Assembly: GCA_964607965.1 (NCBI GenBank)
Contig: CAZSMH010000028.1
Coordinates: 1 to 19,779, forward strand
DNA length: 19,779 bases
From: SZUA-584 sp964607965
Lineage (GTDB): Bacteria; Bacillota; Clostridia; Christensenellales; SZUA-584
Direction: 5' to 3'
In this document: positions 7,190-13,948 of the stretch, in pieces
Layout of the letters: each line of letters starts with the position of its first letter
Numbering within the stretch: the stretch's first letter is position 1
Notes under the pieces: model-generated
Databases searched by the model: none
Told to the model about the DNA's origin: nothing
Seen by the model: the letters and a program-made list of their open reading frames with translations, nothing else
Program-made: the position numbers and the translations under genes

Positions 7190-7924
7190 TTATGCATACA
7201 GGCTGTATGTTATAAAAGCTCCGGTACCGAGTATTATAAATACAGCAAGAAATAATAAGTCTTTACGTCCTAAGCAAACGACAATATAGGCTGTGCGTTT
7301 TTTCATTGCGCCGAACCCGCGCGCCTCCATGGCTGTTGAAAGCTCCTGTGATTTTATAATCGCATCGGCGACAACCGGCAGCAGCAAGTGGCTGTATAAG
7401 CGTATTTTCTTACCTATTTTTACCTTTTTAAGCTCAATTCCCCTTAACTGAACGGATGTTATTGCATCGGAAAATGATTCTGCAAAAACCGGAACAAAAC
7501 GCAATGTAATCATGACCATAAATGCAAAAGCATACGGTATTTTAAGCTTAATCAGCGAGGCGATAACCCGGCGGCTGTTTTCGCCAGCCATCACCGCGGC
7601 AGAACATATAATGACGAAAAAGCGCATAGAGGTATTAACCGCACGGATTAGTCCGTCGCTATATGCAAGCACAAAACCGTTTATAATAAGTAACGGGGCG
7701 CCTGTTCTCACAAAAATAACCTGAAGCAGCGATATCATAAACAACAGCCCAAAAAACCTTCTTATGCGTTTAAAAAAAGTGATATAATCCGCTCCCAGTG
7801 CTACCATAAGAAAAAAAGAAACCATCGAAAGCGAGAACATCCATATCGGTTGCTGATATAACAAAGCCAGAGAAGTAGTTGTTATCACAGATAAAAGTTT
7901 TATCCTCGGATCAAGGGTTTTCAT
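7190..7924 (-). CDS. ecfT: Energy-coupling factor transporter transmembrane protein EcfT
   Basis: A 244-residue membrane protein of the EcfT/CbiQ family. It begins with the family-like KTLDPRIKLL, has four to five hydrophobic segments, and carries the two short coupling motifs that contact the ATPases, QLRG (159-162) and EARGFG (200-205). EcfT links the two ATPase subunits to the substrate-binding S-component. The ATG overlaps the stop of the upstream ATPase gene (ATGA). Order S-component, ATPase, ATPase, EcfT in one operon indicates a dedicated (group I type) ECF transporter rather than a shared module. Confidence 0.95.
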   Translation of the reverse strand: MKTLDPRIKLLSVITTTSLALLYQQPIWMFSLSMVSFFLMVALGADYITFFKRIRRFFGLLFMISLLQVIFVRTGAPLLIINGFVLAYSDGLIRAVNTSMRFFVIICSAAVMAGENSRRVIASLIKLKIPYAFAFMVMITLRFVPVFAESFSDAITSVQLRGIELKKVKIGKKIRLYSHLLLPVVADAIIKSQELSTAMEARGFGAMKKRTAYIVVCLGRKDLLFLAVFIILGTGAFITYSLYA

Positions 7925-8577
7925 GACATTACCCTTCCGTTTTCAATTGCTATTCTATTTTCGCCGTAGCGCGATATCATCTCTTTGTTGTGGGAAATAA
8001 CAGCTATCCCCATTCCCTTATCTAAAAAAGACTCTATCGAAGAATACAAAGTATTCCTGTTTTCTGAATCGAGCCCGGTTGTCGGCTCGTCCAGTATTAA
8101 AAAACGAATATCCTGCATCAGTATTGCAGCAAGAGCAAGCCTCTGTTTTTCTCCCCTGCTCAGCCGATATATGCTGCGCTCTCTTAAGTCAAGCAGGTTA
8201 AAGCGGCCAAGAAGCGTAATCGCTTTTTCCTTTGTTTCTTCACTGTTTTCTCCCCTGATGCTGCCTATAAACGTCATCTCATCCCATACTGTAGCGGTAA
8301 AAAGCTGGTGCGACGGCTCCTGAAAAAGATAACCTATGCTTCGTCCTATACGTCCAAGAGGCCATTTATTTGCGTCTTCGCCGAAAACATAAAGGACACC
8401 AACCTGCGGACGCAGTATTCCGCAGCAGAGTTTGAGCAGAGTAGTTTTGCCGCTGCCGTTTTTTCCTGTAACCAAAGTTATTTTACCAGATTTAAAACAC
8501 AGCTTATCGCAAAAAACCGCAAACGTATTCTTTGGATATGCAAATCTTGCATTAACAAGCTTAATTGCTGATGTCAT
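7921..8577 (-). CDS. ECF transporter ATP-binding protein (second ATPase)
   Basis: A 218-residue ABC ATPase, short for the EcfA family because it ends soon after the H-loop. All motifs are present: Walker A GKNGSGKTT (38-46), Q-loop FQEPSHQLF (Q86), signature LSRGEKQ (139-145), Walker B FLILDEP (159-165) and switch histidine H196. It hydrolyses ATP as a heterodimer with the preceding ATPase and drives toppling of the S-component through EcfT. Overlaps both neighbours by 4 nt (ATGA), so subunits are made together. Being short, it lacks most of the C-terminal dimerisation region seen in longer EcfA proteins. Confidence 0.95.
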   Translation of the reverse strand: MTSAIKLVNARFAYPKNTFAVFCDKLCFKSGKITLVTGKNGSGKTTLLKLCCGILRPQVGVLYVFGEDANKWPLGRIGRSIGYLFQEPSHQLFTATVWDEMTFIGSIRGENSEETKEKAITLLGRFNLLDLRERSIYRLSRGEKQRLALAAILMQDIRFLILDEPTTGLDSENRNTLYSSIESFLDKGMGIAVISHNKEMISRYGENRIAIENGRVMS

Positions 8578-9245
8578 GGGAGCGCCTCTTTCAGCGTACC
8601 GTCGGCAAAAGTATATACCCTGTCTGCAATATCAAGATTCTTCTCATCGTGCTCTACAAGCAAAATCGCCCTTCCTTGGGCTTTTTGCTTTAAAATTGCT
8701 TCCTTTATAAGCATAGTGGAATCTTCATCCAGCTGAGAGAGCGCTTCGTCCAATATTACCGTTTGGGGCCTTAATGCCAGAGAAGCAGCAAGGGCGACAA
8801 GCTGCTTCTGCCCACCGGAAAGCTTTGACGGTTTTGCATATCGGTACTCCTGCATACCAACAGACATTAGCGCTTCGCTAATACGCCTTCCTATCTCTTC
8901 TCGCGGCAGACAAACATTTTCCGGCCCGAACGCTATTTCGTCTTCTACAGTCGGCGAAAAAAGCTGCGCATCAGGGTCTTGAAGCACTATTCCTACCCTT
9001 TCAACAGTCTGTTTTAGCGTTAAAACTTTAATATCATCGCCATACAGTCTTACCTCGCCGCTGTAATCTGCTTCAATAGAACGAGGTATAATTCCTGAAA
9101 GTATGTAACAAAGCGTAGACTTGCCGCAACCCGAAGGTCCGGTAAGCGCTACGCATTCGCCCTCCGATATATATATATTCACATCAGAAAACAAAGGCAT
9201 TTTTCCGTATGCAAAACCTATTTCAATGCCTTCAACAGCCTTCAA
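8574..9245 (-). CDS. ECF transporter ATP-binding protein (first ATPase)
   Basis: A 223-residue ABC ATPase with Walker A GPSGCGKST (36-44), Q-loop LQDPDAQLF (Q89), signature LSGGQKQ (142-148), Walker B VILDEAL (163-169) and H-loop H199. The Walker B continuation reads DEALSQLD in place of the common DEPTSGLD, a tolerable change. The start is placed at TTG 9245, which overlaps the stop of the upstream gene (TTGA) and has AAGAGG about 10 nt upstream. Longer starts at GTG 9278 or 9275 would overlap the previous gene by over 30 nt and add residues unlike the family. Pairs with the next gene's ATPase. Confidence 0.92.
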   Translation of the reverse strand: MKAVEGIEIGFAYGKMPLFSDVNIYISEGECVALTGPSGCGKSTLCYILSGIIPRSIEADYSGEVRLYGDDIKVLTLKQTVERVGIVLQDPDAQLFSPTVEDEIAFGPENVCLPREEIGRRISEALMSVGMQEYRYAKPSKLSGGQKQLVALAASLALRPQTVILDEALSQLDEDSTMLIKEAILKQKAQGRAILLVEHDEKNLDIADRVYTFADGTLKEALP

Positions 9246-9769
9246 CGTATAACAACCTCTTGCACATACTTGCACCACCTCTGGGAATATAAAGAGCTGC
9301 TTATCACCATCATGTACGGACCATAGCCGCCCTCACCTTTAGGCTTTAATGCTTCTCCGTTCATATATATACATATATAGGCGTTGCCCTCTGTTAACAC
9401 TTCATCAATGGCAAGAGCTGATGAATAACCGTCCAGCGCACGCACTTCAAACACCTGTGCAGAAGATATATCAAAGCCTTTGCTTTTGCATATTTTAGAC
9501 AACTCAACTCCGGTCAACTTAACTGCTGTATGGTCGGTATTGCTGGTATCTAAAACAGCGTCAAACTCCACTGGCTGCAGGTCAATCATATCCTGCATTG
9601 TCACGCGTTTTTCCGTGTCATCATATCTGATAATAAACTCCGCATTCATTTCCAGTTCTCGCTTTAAACCTATATCACCTGCACCGACTGATGCAAAAAC
9701 AGCCACAGCAACAGTCAGCAGCAATATGCATATAATAACAACAAATGTTCCTTTTTTTATTTTTTTCAC
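9242..9769 (-). CDS. Membrane-anchored single-domain protein with sulfite-oxidase-like (molybdopterin-type) fold
   Basis: A 175-residue protein: basic N-terminus and one hydrophobic helix (about 9-30) as signal anchor, then one extracytoplasmic domain. The domain resembles the C-terminal half of the oxidoreductase molybdopterin-binding family: VKLTGVELSKI (83-93), RALDGYSSALAIDEVL (110-125), IYMNGEALKPKGEGGYGPYM (134-153) and a final WCKYVQEVVI strand. The molybdenum-binding cysteine that normally precedes the 'GV.L..I' helix is missing: DTSNTD stands there. It is therefore unlikely to be a redox enzyme; ligand binding is more plausible. The start is GTG 9769, with GAGGCGG upstream inside the end of the phosphodiesterase gene; TTG 9787 has no ribosome site. 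Directly precedes the ECF ATPases. Confidence 0.8.
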   Translation of the reverse strand: MKKIKKGTFVVIICILLLTVAVAVFASVGAGDIGLKRELEMNAEFIIRYDDTEKRVTMQDMIDLQPVEFDAVLDTSNTDHTAVKLTGVELSKICKSKGFDISSAQVFEVRALDGYSSALAIDEVLTEGNAYICIYMNGEALKPKGEGGYGPYMMVISSSLYSQRWCKYVQEVVIR

Positions 9770-9773
9770 AATA

Positions 9774-11240
9774 TCATTCCGCCTCAATAATAATAAACGG
9801 CACTGTCATATCCAAAGGTAAAAATTCTCCGTGTCCGCCCGCCTTATCCTCGCCTATAGTTGCATGCTGCCCGTGATCTGCCGTAATTATCACCGTTCCT
9901 TTAAAATCAGCACATAGCTTTGAAACATACTTATCAAGTTCATAAAGCTTTGAGGCAGCCTTTGGCGAAGACGGTCCGAAAGTATGGGCAGCGTCGTCAA
10001 ATCCATGAAAATGCACAAACAAAAGCTCAGCACCTTCTTCTATCTTCTTTAAAGCAGACTTTTGTACTTCCGAATCGGTATAACCGTCGCCGTCAACATC
10101 AGGGTTCAGTGTCTGTTCAATGCTCAGGCCTATAAGCTGCGATGAACCCTCTACTACAGCACTTTTACGGCCTAAACCGGCTGCTGTTTTAAATATATCA
10201 TCCGACAGAAGATTGCGATCTTTTCTTTCCTTTATACCATTGATTGCAGGTACTTCTCCTGTTAAAATAGCGGCTAATCCAACATTAGATATTGACGGCA
10301 TAACAGTTCTTGACGGAGTTATCTCATGTTTACTTAAAAATTCAGGAGAATGCTCCAAAATATTATAGTATCCCGCCCCGTCAAGCAATATAATAAGCAC
10401 TTTTTCTTTATCTAATCTCTCCAGCGTAATAGATGCAATATCTGTTACAGATTTTTCGGGCGCATTAATCCAAATGCCTATAATATCCTTCTTCCTTGTC
10501 TTTTTATCCGGCGCTATATAATCGGCTGAACTGCCTCGCCACTCCAAAAAGCCGTTTAAATCCACTACATCCTGGGATCCGTCACCAAAATATGCTACGG
10601 CGTTGCTATACTGTGCGTCTAATTGTTCTGCAAATTGAATAAGCGGTATAAGCGCACGTTTGGAATATGCATTTGTTGTCCACCCGTTAAACTGCGATTT
10701 GCCTTCCAATACAGACTGTAAATTTGCATCCATTGTAAACAACCCGCCGAAAGTAAATTCAAGCGATTCTTCTCCGTATATTATCCTGAAACATTTTTGT
10801 CCAAAGGCAGGCTCCTTTGCACAGACGACTATTTTGTCCATGTTCTTAATACGGGATTGGCGCGGATGTTTTTGCGAATAAAACTGCCAGCCGTTTTCGT
10901 CTGTCAAAATAAGCATACTGTCGCCGTCTATTTCAGCTAAAGGAACTTCGGCCATTGCCCCGTCAGGAGAGACAAAAAATATTGATATATCCTTTCCCGT
11001 CAAACCAGCATCCTCCAATACGCTAAGAAAAGAAATAGCGGATACAGCGCTATCGTTATAAGTAGTTTTGATTTCCGTATAGTATGAAAAATCAGTAAGT
11101 ATAATCCCATTTTTAACGTCGCCTGTTATAGTAAGCTGCGGTTTTACAGATGCGCTGAAAGGCGCTTGCGATTTGCATGATACTAACACCACAATCACAG
11201 CAATGGTAAGAATAAAAACAAAGCTCCTAACGTATCTCAT
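9774..11240 (-). CDS. Lipoprotein: two divergent molybdopterin-like domains fused to a type I phosphodiesterase/nucleotide pyrophosphatase
   Basis: A 488-residue predicted lipoprotein (lipobox VLVSC, C22). Residues about 35-150 and 165-275 look like two divergent copies of the sulfite-oxidase-like domain of its neighbours, with VSPDGAMAEVPL (about 90-101) and YFGDGSQDVVDL (217-228) at the 'DGY' position. Residues about 278-488 are an alkaline-phosphatase-superfamily domain. It has LLDG (D287 metal ligand), a TPSRTVMPSISN nucleophile region (310-319), HGFDDAAHTFG (Asp and His ligands, about 412-422), ADHGQH (D455/H456) and GGHGEF (H470). A dockerin/EF-hand-like loop DVDGDGYTD (381-389) may bind calcium. 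The enzyme probably cleaves phosphodiester or pyrophosphate bonds outside the cell. The start is M at 11240 with AAGGGGG 6 nt upstream, overlapping the S-component gene by 14 nt; ATG 11246 abuts the ribosome site. Confidence 0.85.
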   Translation of the reverse strand: MRYVRSFVFILTIAVIVVLVSCKSQAPFSASVKPQLTITGDVKNGIILTDFSYYTEIKTTYNDSAVSAISFLSVLEDAGLTGKDISIFFVSPDGAMAEVPLAEIDGDSMLILTDENGWQFYSQKHPRQSRIKNMDKIVVCAKEPAFGQKCFRIIYGEESLEFTFGGLFTMDANLQSVLEGKSQFNGWTTNAYSKRALIPLIQFAEQLDAQYSNAVAYFGDGSQDVVDLNGFLEWRGSSADYIAPDKKTRKKDIIGIWINAPEKSVTDIASITLERLDKEKVLIILLDGAGYYNILEHSPEFLSKHEITPSRTVMPSISNVGLAAILTGEVPAINGIKERKDRNLLSDDIFKTAAGLGRKSAVVEGSSQLIGLSIEQTLNPDVDGDGYTDSEVQKSALKKIEEGAELLFVHFHGFDDAAHTFGPSSPKAASKLYELDKYVSKLCADFKGTVIITADHGQHATIGEDKAGGHGEFLPLDMTVPFIIIEAE

Positions 11241-11850
11241 TTTCATCCCCCTTAGTATGCATTATTTCATTTTTACCTGACGCAGCGTCAGATGTGGACG
11301 GCTTGCCGCCAAGTATATCAAGCTTTCTTATGTTGCCCGCAACCGCGTTTGCTACAAGCCCGCCTAAACCGCCGAAAAGTGCCGCCGCACAAAGAGCCAA
11401 CATCAAAGGCACAAAGGAAAGATTGAATATAGCCAAGTTCACTGCGAAGCTTCCTGTAATATTCGCTACAGCCCCTCCTAAAAAACAGCACAGTGCGCAG
11501 CATCCTTTGTGCCGAATCAGCAAAAACAAAATATCAACCGCTACTCCGGGAAGAGTGTATGTTAAAAGGCTTGCCGCACCGTGTGAGCCCATAGTACCCG
11601 TTATGGTCACCACCGCCGCCTGTATAAGAGCGATAATCGTTGCGGCAAACCGCCTTCCGGTAATAGCCTTGCCGAGTACGAGAAACGCCATATAAAAGCC
11701 GCCGGCCGCTACGCCCCCCGGTATAAACAGAGGTCCCGTAATTATCTGCGCAAGCGGCACTATTATAGTCTTTATTGCGATTCCCATTGCTGCCATCATC
11801 GCCAAAACGATGTAATCAGACAGCTTGACGCTTCTTTTATTTGTGTTCAT
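11227..11850 (-). CDS. ECF transporter S-component (substrate-binding membrane subunit)
   Basis: A 207-residue hydrophobic protein with five to six membrane segments. A segment such as ITGPLFIPGGVAAGGFYMAF and the Gly/Ala-rich helices are typical of S-components. It resembles the YkoE-like group only loosely, so the substrate is not assigned. Presence of its own EcfAA'T genes four to six cistrons downstream confirms the class. The soluble C-terminal tail (about 35 residues, Ser/Asp/Glu rich) is unusual in length. ATG has GCGGAG upstream, 11 nt after the previous stop. The surrounding lipoproteins suggest that the substrate is handed over from surface binding proteins, which most ECF systems do not need. 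Confidence 0.85.
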   Translation of the reverse strand: MNTNKRSVKLSDYIVLAMMAAMGIAIKTIIVPLAQIITGPLFIPGGVAAGGFYMAFLVLGKAITGRRFAATIIALIQAAVVTITGTMGSHGAASLLTYTLPGVAVDILFLLIRHKGCCALCCFLGGAVANITGSFAVNLAIFNLSFVPLMLALCAAALFGGLGGLVANAVAGNIRKLDILGGKPSTSDAASGKNEIMHTKGDENEIR

Positions 11851-11861
11851 GTGTTCTCCGC

Positions 11862-12353
11862 TTAACTAATCACTATTTTTTCGATATACTTTGTCCAGTA
11901 ATTAGCAGTAAAGCTTTCGTCTGCGCAAAACCAGATCTGTCCTTTATCGGAATCCTGCGTTATAGGGCCTTCATCCATATACATGGCAAAAATAGATTTT
12001 TCTGCATTAAGAGCGTCAAGTCCGTATGCCTGAGAGAAACCATCGGATGCAACCACCGTCACGGCTGACACATCCTTTGGCGCACCTATCGCCTTTGCAA
12101 GCTTATCCCACTTTACGCCCGAATACACGGCTGTAGTTGTCTTCCCCTTCGAATTAGTACGGCTTATTTCATATGAGGATTGTTCAATAGCCAAAAACTC
12201 GGCAAACGTTATCTGTGTTTTGTCAGCCCCTTCTATCAAAATGAGTATCTGATCAGACATGCTATCAGGGACAGCTGCATCTTCTTTCTCACATGCTATA
12301 AGCAGCGACGTCAGCAGCATTATAATTAATATCAATACTGATGTCTTTTTCAT
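11862..12353 (-). CDS. Lipoprotein with one sulfite-oxidase-like (molybdopterin-type) domain
   Basis: A 163-residue predicted lipoprotein (lipobox LLIAC, C21). The single domain has the same plan as the other repeats in this operon: ITFAEFL, then a strand TTTAVYSGVKWDKLAKAIG (72-90), TVVASDGFSQAYGLDAL (99-115), a sheet edge IFAMYMDEGP and a final NYWTKYIEKIVI. The cysteine that would bind molybdenum is replaced by EISRTNSKG. The start is the ATG at 12353, 5 nt after GGAGG; an upstream GTG/TTG-type start would add four residues before the ribosome site. Second gene of the operon, probably exposed on the outer face of the membrane as a ligand-binding subunit for the ECF transporter. Confidence 0.82.
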   Translation of the reverse strand: MKKTSVLILIIMLLTSLLIACEKEDAAVPDSMSDQILILIEGADKTQITFAEFLAIEQSSYEISRTNSKGKTTTAVYSGVKWDKLAKAIGAPKDVSAVTVVASDGFSQAYGLDALNAEKSIFAMYMDEGPITQDSDKGQIWFCADESFTANYWTKYIEKIVIS

Positions 12354-12385
12354 TATTTCCTCCATATGTAGCTAAACAATTACAA

Positions 12386-13477
12386 TTATTCTGCCGATGC
12401 GGCAACATCCGCTTTAATCGAAACAAGATACTTTACTTTTCCGCCGCCTTTGGCATCCTTAAAATCATAACCTTCAAATTCCGCTCGCATAAAGCCCTTA
12501 TCTTCATCGGTATATATTTTCCCGAATTCTATTGCATCGTGCGGAATACTAACTTCAAAACCATCGCTGGCGGTAAAAATATATGTCTTTGCCTCTGCCA
12601 TGCCTACCGCTTCAAAAAGATCAGAAACACCTATTTGGGTTCCGAAATAAACCGCACTGCCGCCGCAAATCACATAGTCCAGTTGCTTAACGCGCATGCC
12701 GCTACTCATTGTCTCAGAAAAATAAAGAGGCATGCTGTCCGAGTTTTCTTCCGATTTAAGAGTTACGTAATTCTCTAAATAAAATTCTGTAAGTTCGGCT
12801 TTTTCTAATCCGTCTTTTGCTTTCATTGTAACTGTATCGTTTAAAAGATTGATATCATATTTATCGTAGTATTCTTTCAAGGAATATGCCGGAACCTTTT
12901 CGTCTTTATACATCAGCATTGTTGTATTAAGTTCATTTGCTCCTTCACGGAAAATATCTATACGGCTTACAAATTCTTCTGTTGTTTCTTCAACAGTGTC
13001 TTTTCCCAAAATCTCGATTATGCAAATATTCTTAACCCAATACATAGTGCGCTGGTCAGGAATGCAGCTTCTCGGATACTCAAGATTATCACCTTCAAAA
13101 CTAAGTAATAAATACACATCCGAATCGGTAAAATATTCTGGCGGAACCAATACTGTATAACCGTCTGAAGCTATAAGGTTAATAGATGCAAGTTCATCCA
13201 TTGCGATTCCATTTTCGTCAAGTATATCGCGCACAGAGAAACCCGAAACCGATACCTCGTTTACATCGCCGCTTGAATCAACGTTAGTGCATTTAATAGT
13301 TTCCTGTTCGCGCGCCTGCATGTCTTTAGCTGTCAATGTTATACCGATGCCTTCTCCCGAAATTTCTACTGCCGCATCTGCAGCCAGCTTCGTCTTTGGA
13401 ACTTCATTGGAAGCACAACCGGATAACACTGCAAACAGCATCAGTACTGCCAATACCACACATAGTTGTCTTTTCAT
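12386..13477 (-). CDS. Lipoprotein with three tandem sulfite-oxidase-like domains
   Basis: A 363-residue predicted lipoprotein (lipobox LSGC, C21). Three consecutive domains can be read. Domain 1 (about 45-157) has IKCTNVDSSGDV (61-72), GFSVRDIL, LIASDGYTVLV and a final MYWVKNICIIEIL. Domain 2 (about 175-272) is more divergent, with YSLKEYYDKYDI, MKAKDGLEKAELTEFYLE and MRVKQLDYVI. Domain 3 (about 273-358) has VSDLFEAVGM, FTASDGFEVSI and GKVKYLVSI. Domain 1 keeps a cysteine (C63) near the position of the molybdenum ligand of sulfite-oxidase-type enzymes, which most other copies in this operon lack. The start is the ATG at 13477 with AAAAGGA upstream. First gene of the operon, behind a structured leader. 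Likely a surface ligand-binding protein; catalytic activity cannot be excluded for domain 1. Confidence 0.83.
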   Translation of the reverse strand: MKRQLCVVLAVLMLFAVLSGCASNEVPKTKLAADAAVEISGEGIGITLTAKDMQAREQETIKCTNVDSSGDVNEVSVSGFSVRDILDENGIAMDELASINLIASDGYTVLVPPEYFTDSDVYLLLSFEGDNLEYPRSCIPDQRTMYWVKNICIIEILGKDTVEETTEEFVSRIDIFREGANELNTTMLMYKDEKVPAYSLKEYYDKYDINLLNDTVTMKAKDGLEKAELTEFYLENYVTLKSEENSDSMPLYFSETMSSGMRVKQLDYVICGGSAVYFGTQIGVSDLFEAVGMAEAKTYIFTASDGFEVSIPHDAIEFGKIYTDEDKGFMRAEFEGYDFKDAKGGGKVKYLVSIKADVAASAE

Positions 13478-13500
13478 AATTTGTTTTCCTTTTATTATAA

Positions 13501-13643
13501 GGCGCAAAAAACGCCCCTTTTTGTGAATCCGAAAAGAGACGCATTATAGTACGCTTCTTTTCAAACACGGAAGGCATATCTGTTTCCGGATATACCCCGG
13601 CTAACGTCCATGGCACAAAGCTTTAGGCGCGTTAGCTCAAAGC
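13501..13643 (-). ncRNA. Structured 5' leader of the ECF operon, candidate riboswitch
   Basis: The transcript from the promoter at 13690-13662 would begin near 13655, giving a leader of about 178 nt. Stems seen on the minus strand: GCUAACG (13636-13630) with CGUUAGC (13606-13600), perfect 7 bp; GGUAUAUC (13596-13589) with GAUAUGCC (13580-13573), 8 bp around CGGAAACA, extended by CGG (13599-13597) with CCG (13570-13568); GAAAAGA (13562-13556) with UCUUUUC (13537-13531), continued across a mismatch by GCGUA/UGCGU pairs; and GGCG (13515-13512) with CGCC (13504-13501) just before the ribosome site. GCUUU (13643-13639) can also pair with AAAGC (13624-13620), which competes with the first stem. I could not match it to TPP, cobalamin, FMN, c-di-GMP or the molybdenum-cofactor RNA as I remember them. 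Confidence 0.55.
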
Positions 13644-13661
13644 AATTATTTTATTTTTATT

Positions 13662-13690
13662 ATTATAACATGGTTTTATAAAAATATAAA
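13662..13690 (-). promoter_or_regulatory. Promoter of the ten-gene ECF operon
   Basis: On the minus strand, TTTATA (13690-13685), a 17-bp spacer and a consensus TATAAT (13667-13662), preceded by TG at the extended -10 position (TGTTATAAT). Transcription would start near 13655, immediately before the folded leader. Strong match to a sigma-A-type promoter. Confidence 0.7.
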
Positions 13691-13766
13691 TATGAAATAT
13701 ATTTTATATAATATATATTTAAATGGCAGGGACACTTAAATGCTTAGAAAATTCCGAAACGTTAAC

Positions 13767-13796
13767 TTGTCTTAAGGCGATAGTTGGTATTATAAT
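13767..13796 (+). promoter_or_regulatory. Probable galE promoter
   Basis: TTGTCT (13767-13772), 18-bp spacer, consensus TATAAT (13791-13796), about 150 nt upstream of galE. The remaining 13797-13910 is AT-rich with no gene seen. The stretch 13478-13948 therefore holds the ECF operon leader and promoter on one strand and the galE promoter and leader on the other. Confidence 0.5.
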
Positions 13797-13913
13797 ATAA
13801 ATAAATAGAAGTATATGGTGTAATATTATTCAAAATGTTTGGAAGAATTGCTTTTTTGTTTTAATATGAAAAATATTTACCCGTGCTTTTTTAACAGTTT
13901 TTGTTTAATGCGA

Positions 13914-13934
13914 GCGATAAGGTTTATATATCGC
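13914..13934 (+). promoter_or_regulatory. Inverted repeat directly before the galE ribosome site
   Basis: GCGATA (13914-13919) and TATCGC (13929-13934) form a perfect 6-bp inverted repeat around 9 nt, ending immediately before the AAAGAGG ribosome site. It could be an RNA hairpin affecting translation, or an operator. Symmetry is observed; role is inferred. Confidence 0.35.
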
Positions 13935-13948
13935 AAAGAGGATAAAAT

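Noticed and set aside
12386..13477. A true secreted molybdoenzyme (sulfite-oxidase or YedY type)
   Set aside because: Only one of several domain copies keeps a cysteine near the expected place, there is no twin-arginine signal (they are lipoproteins), and no electron-transfer partner is adjacent. A binding role is preferred.
13404..13616. Open frame of 70 codons in the leader overlapping the first lipoprotein gene
   Set aside because: Starts inside the folded leader without a ribosome site and runs out of frame through the lipoprotein signal peptide. A 16-codon ATG frame in the same region (13611-13561) also lacks a ribosome site.
13501..13655. Molybdenum-cofactor (Moco) or TPP riboswitch in the ECF operon leader
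   Set aside because: TPP elements such as CUGAGA are absent. The Moco RNA as I remember it has several stems enclosed between the outer helix strands and the GGAAA segment, whereas here GGAAAC is the loop of a simple hairpin. Left as an unassigned structured leader.
13723..13800. Short ATG frame of about 25 codons (MAGTLKCLENSE...) in the galE spacer
   Set aside because: Preceded only by AT-rich sequence without a ribosome site, and overlaps the likely galE promoter.
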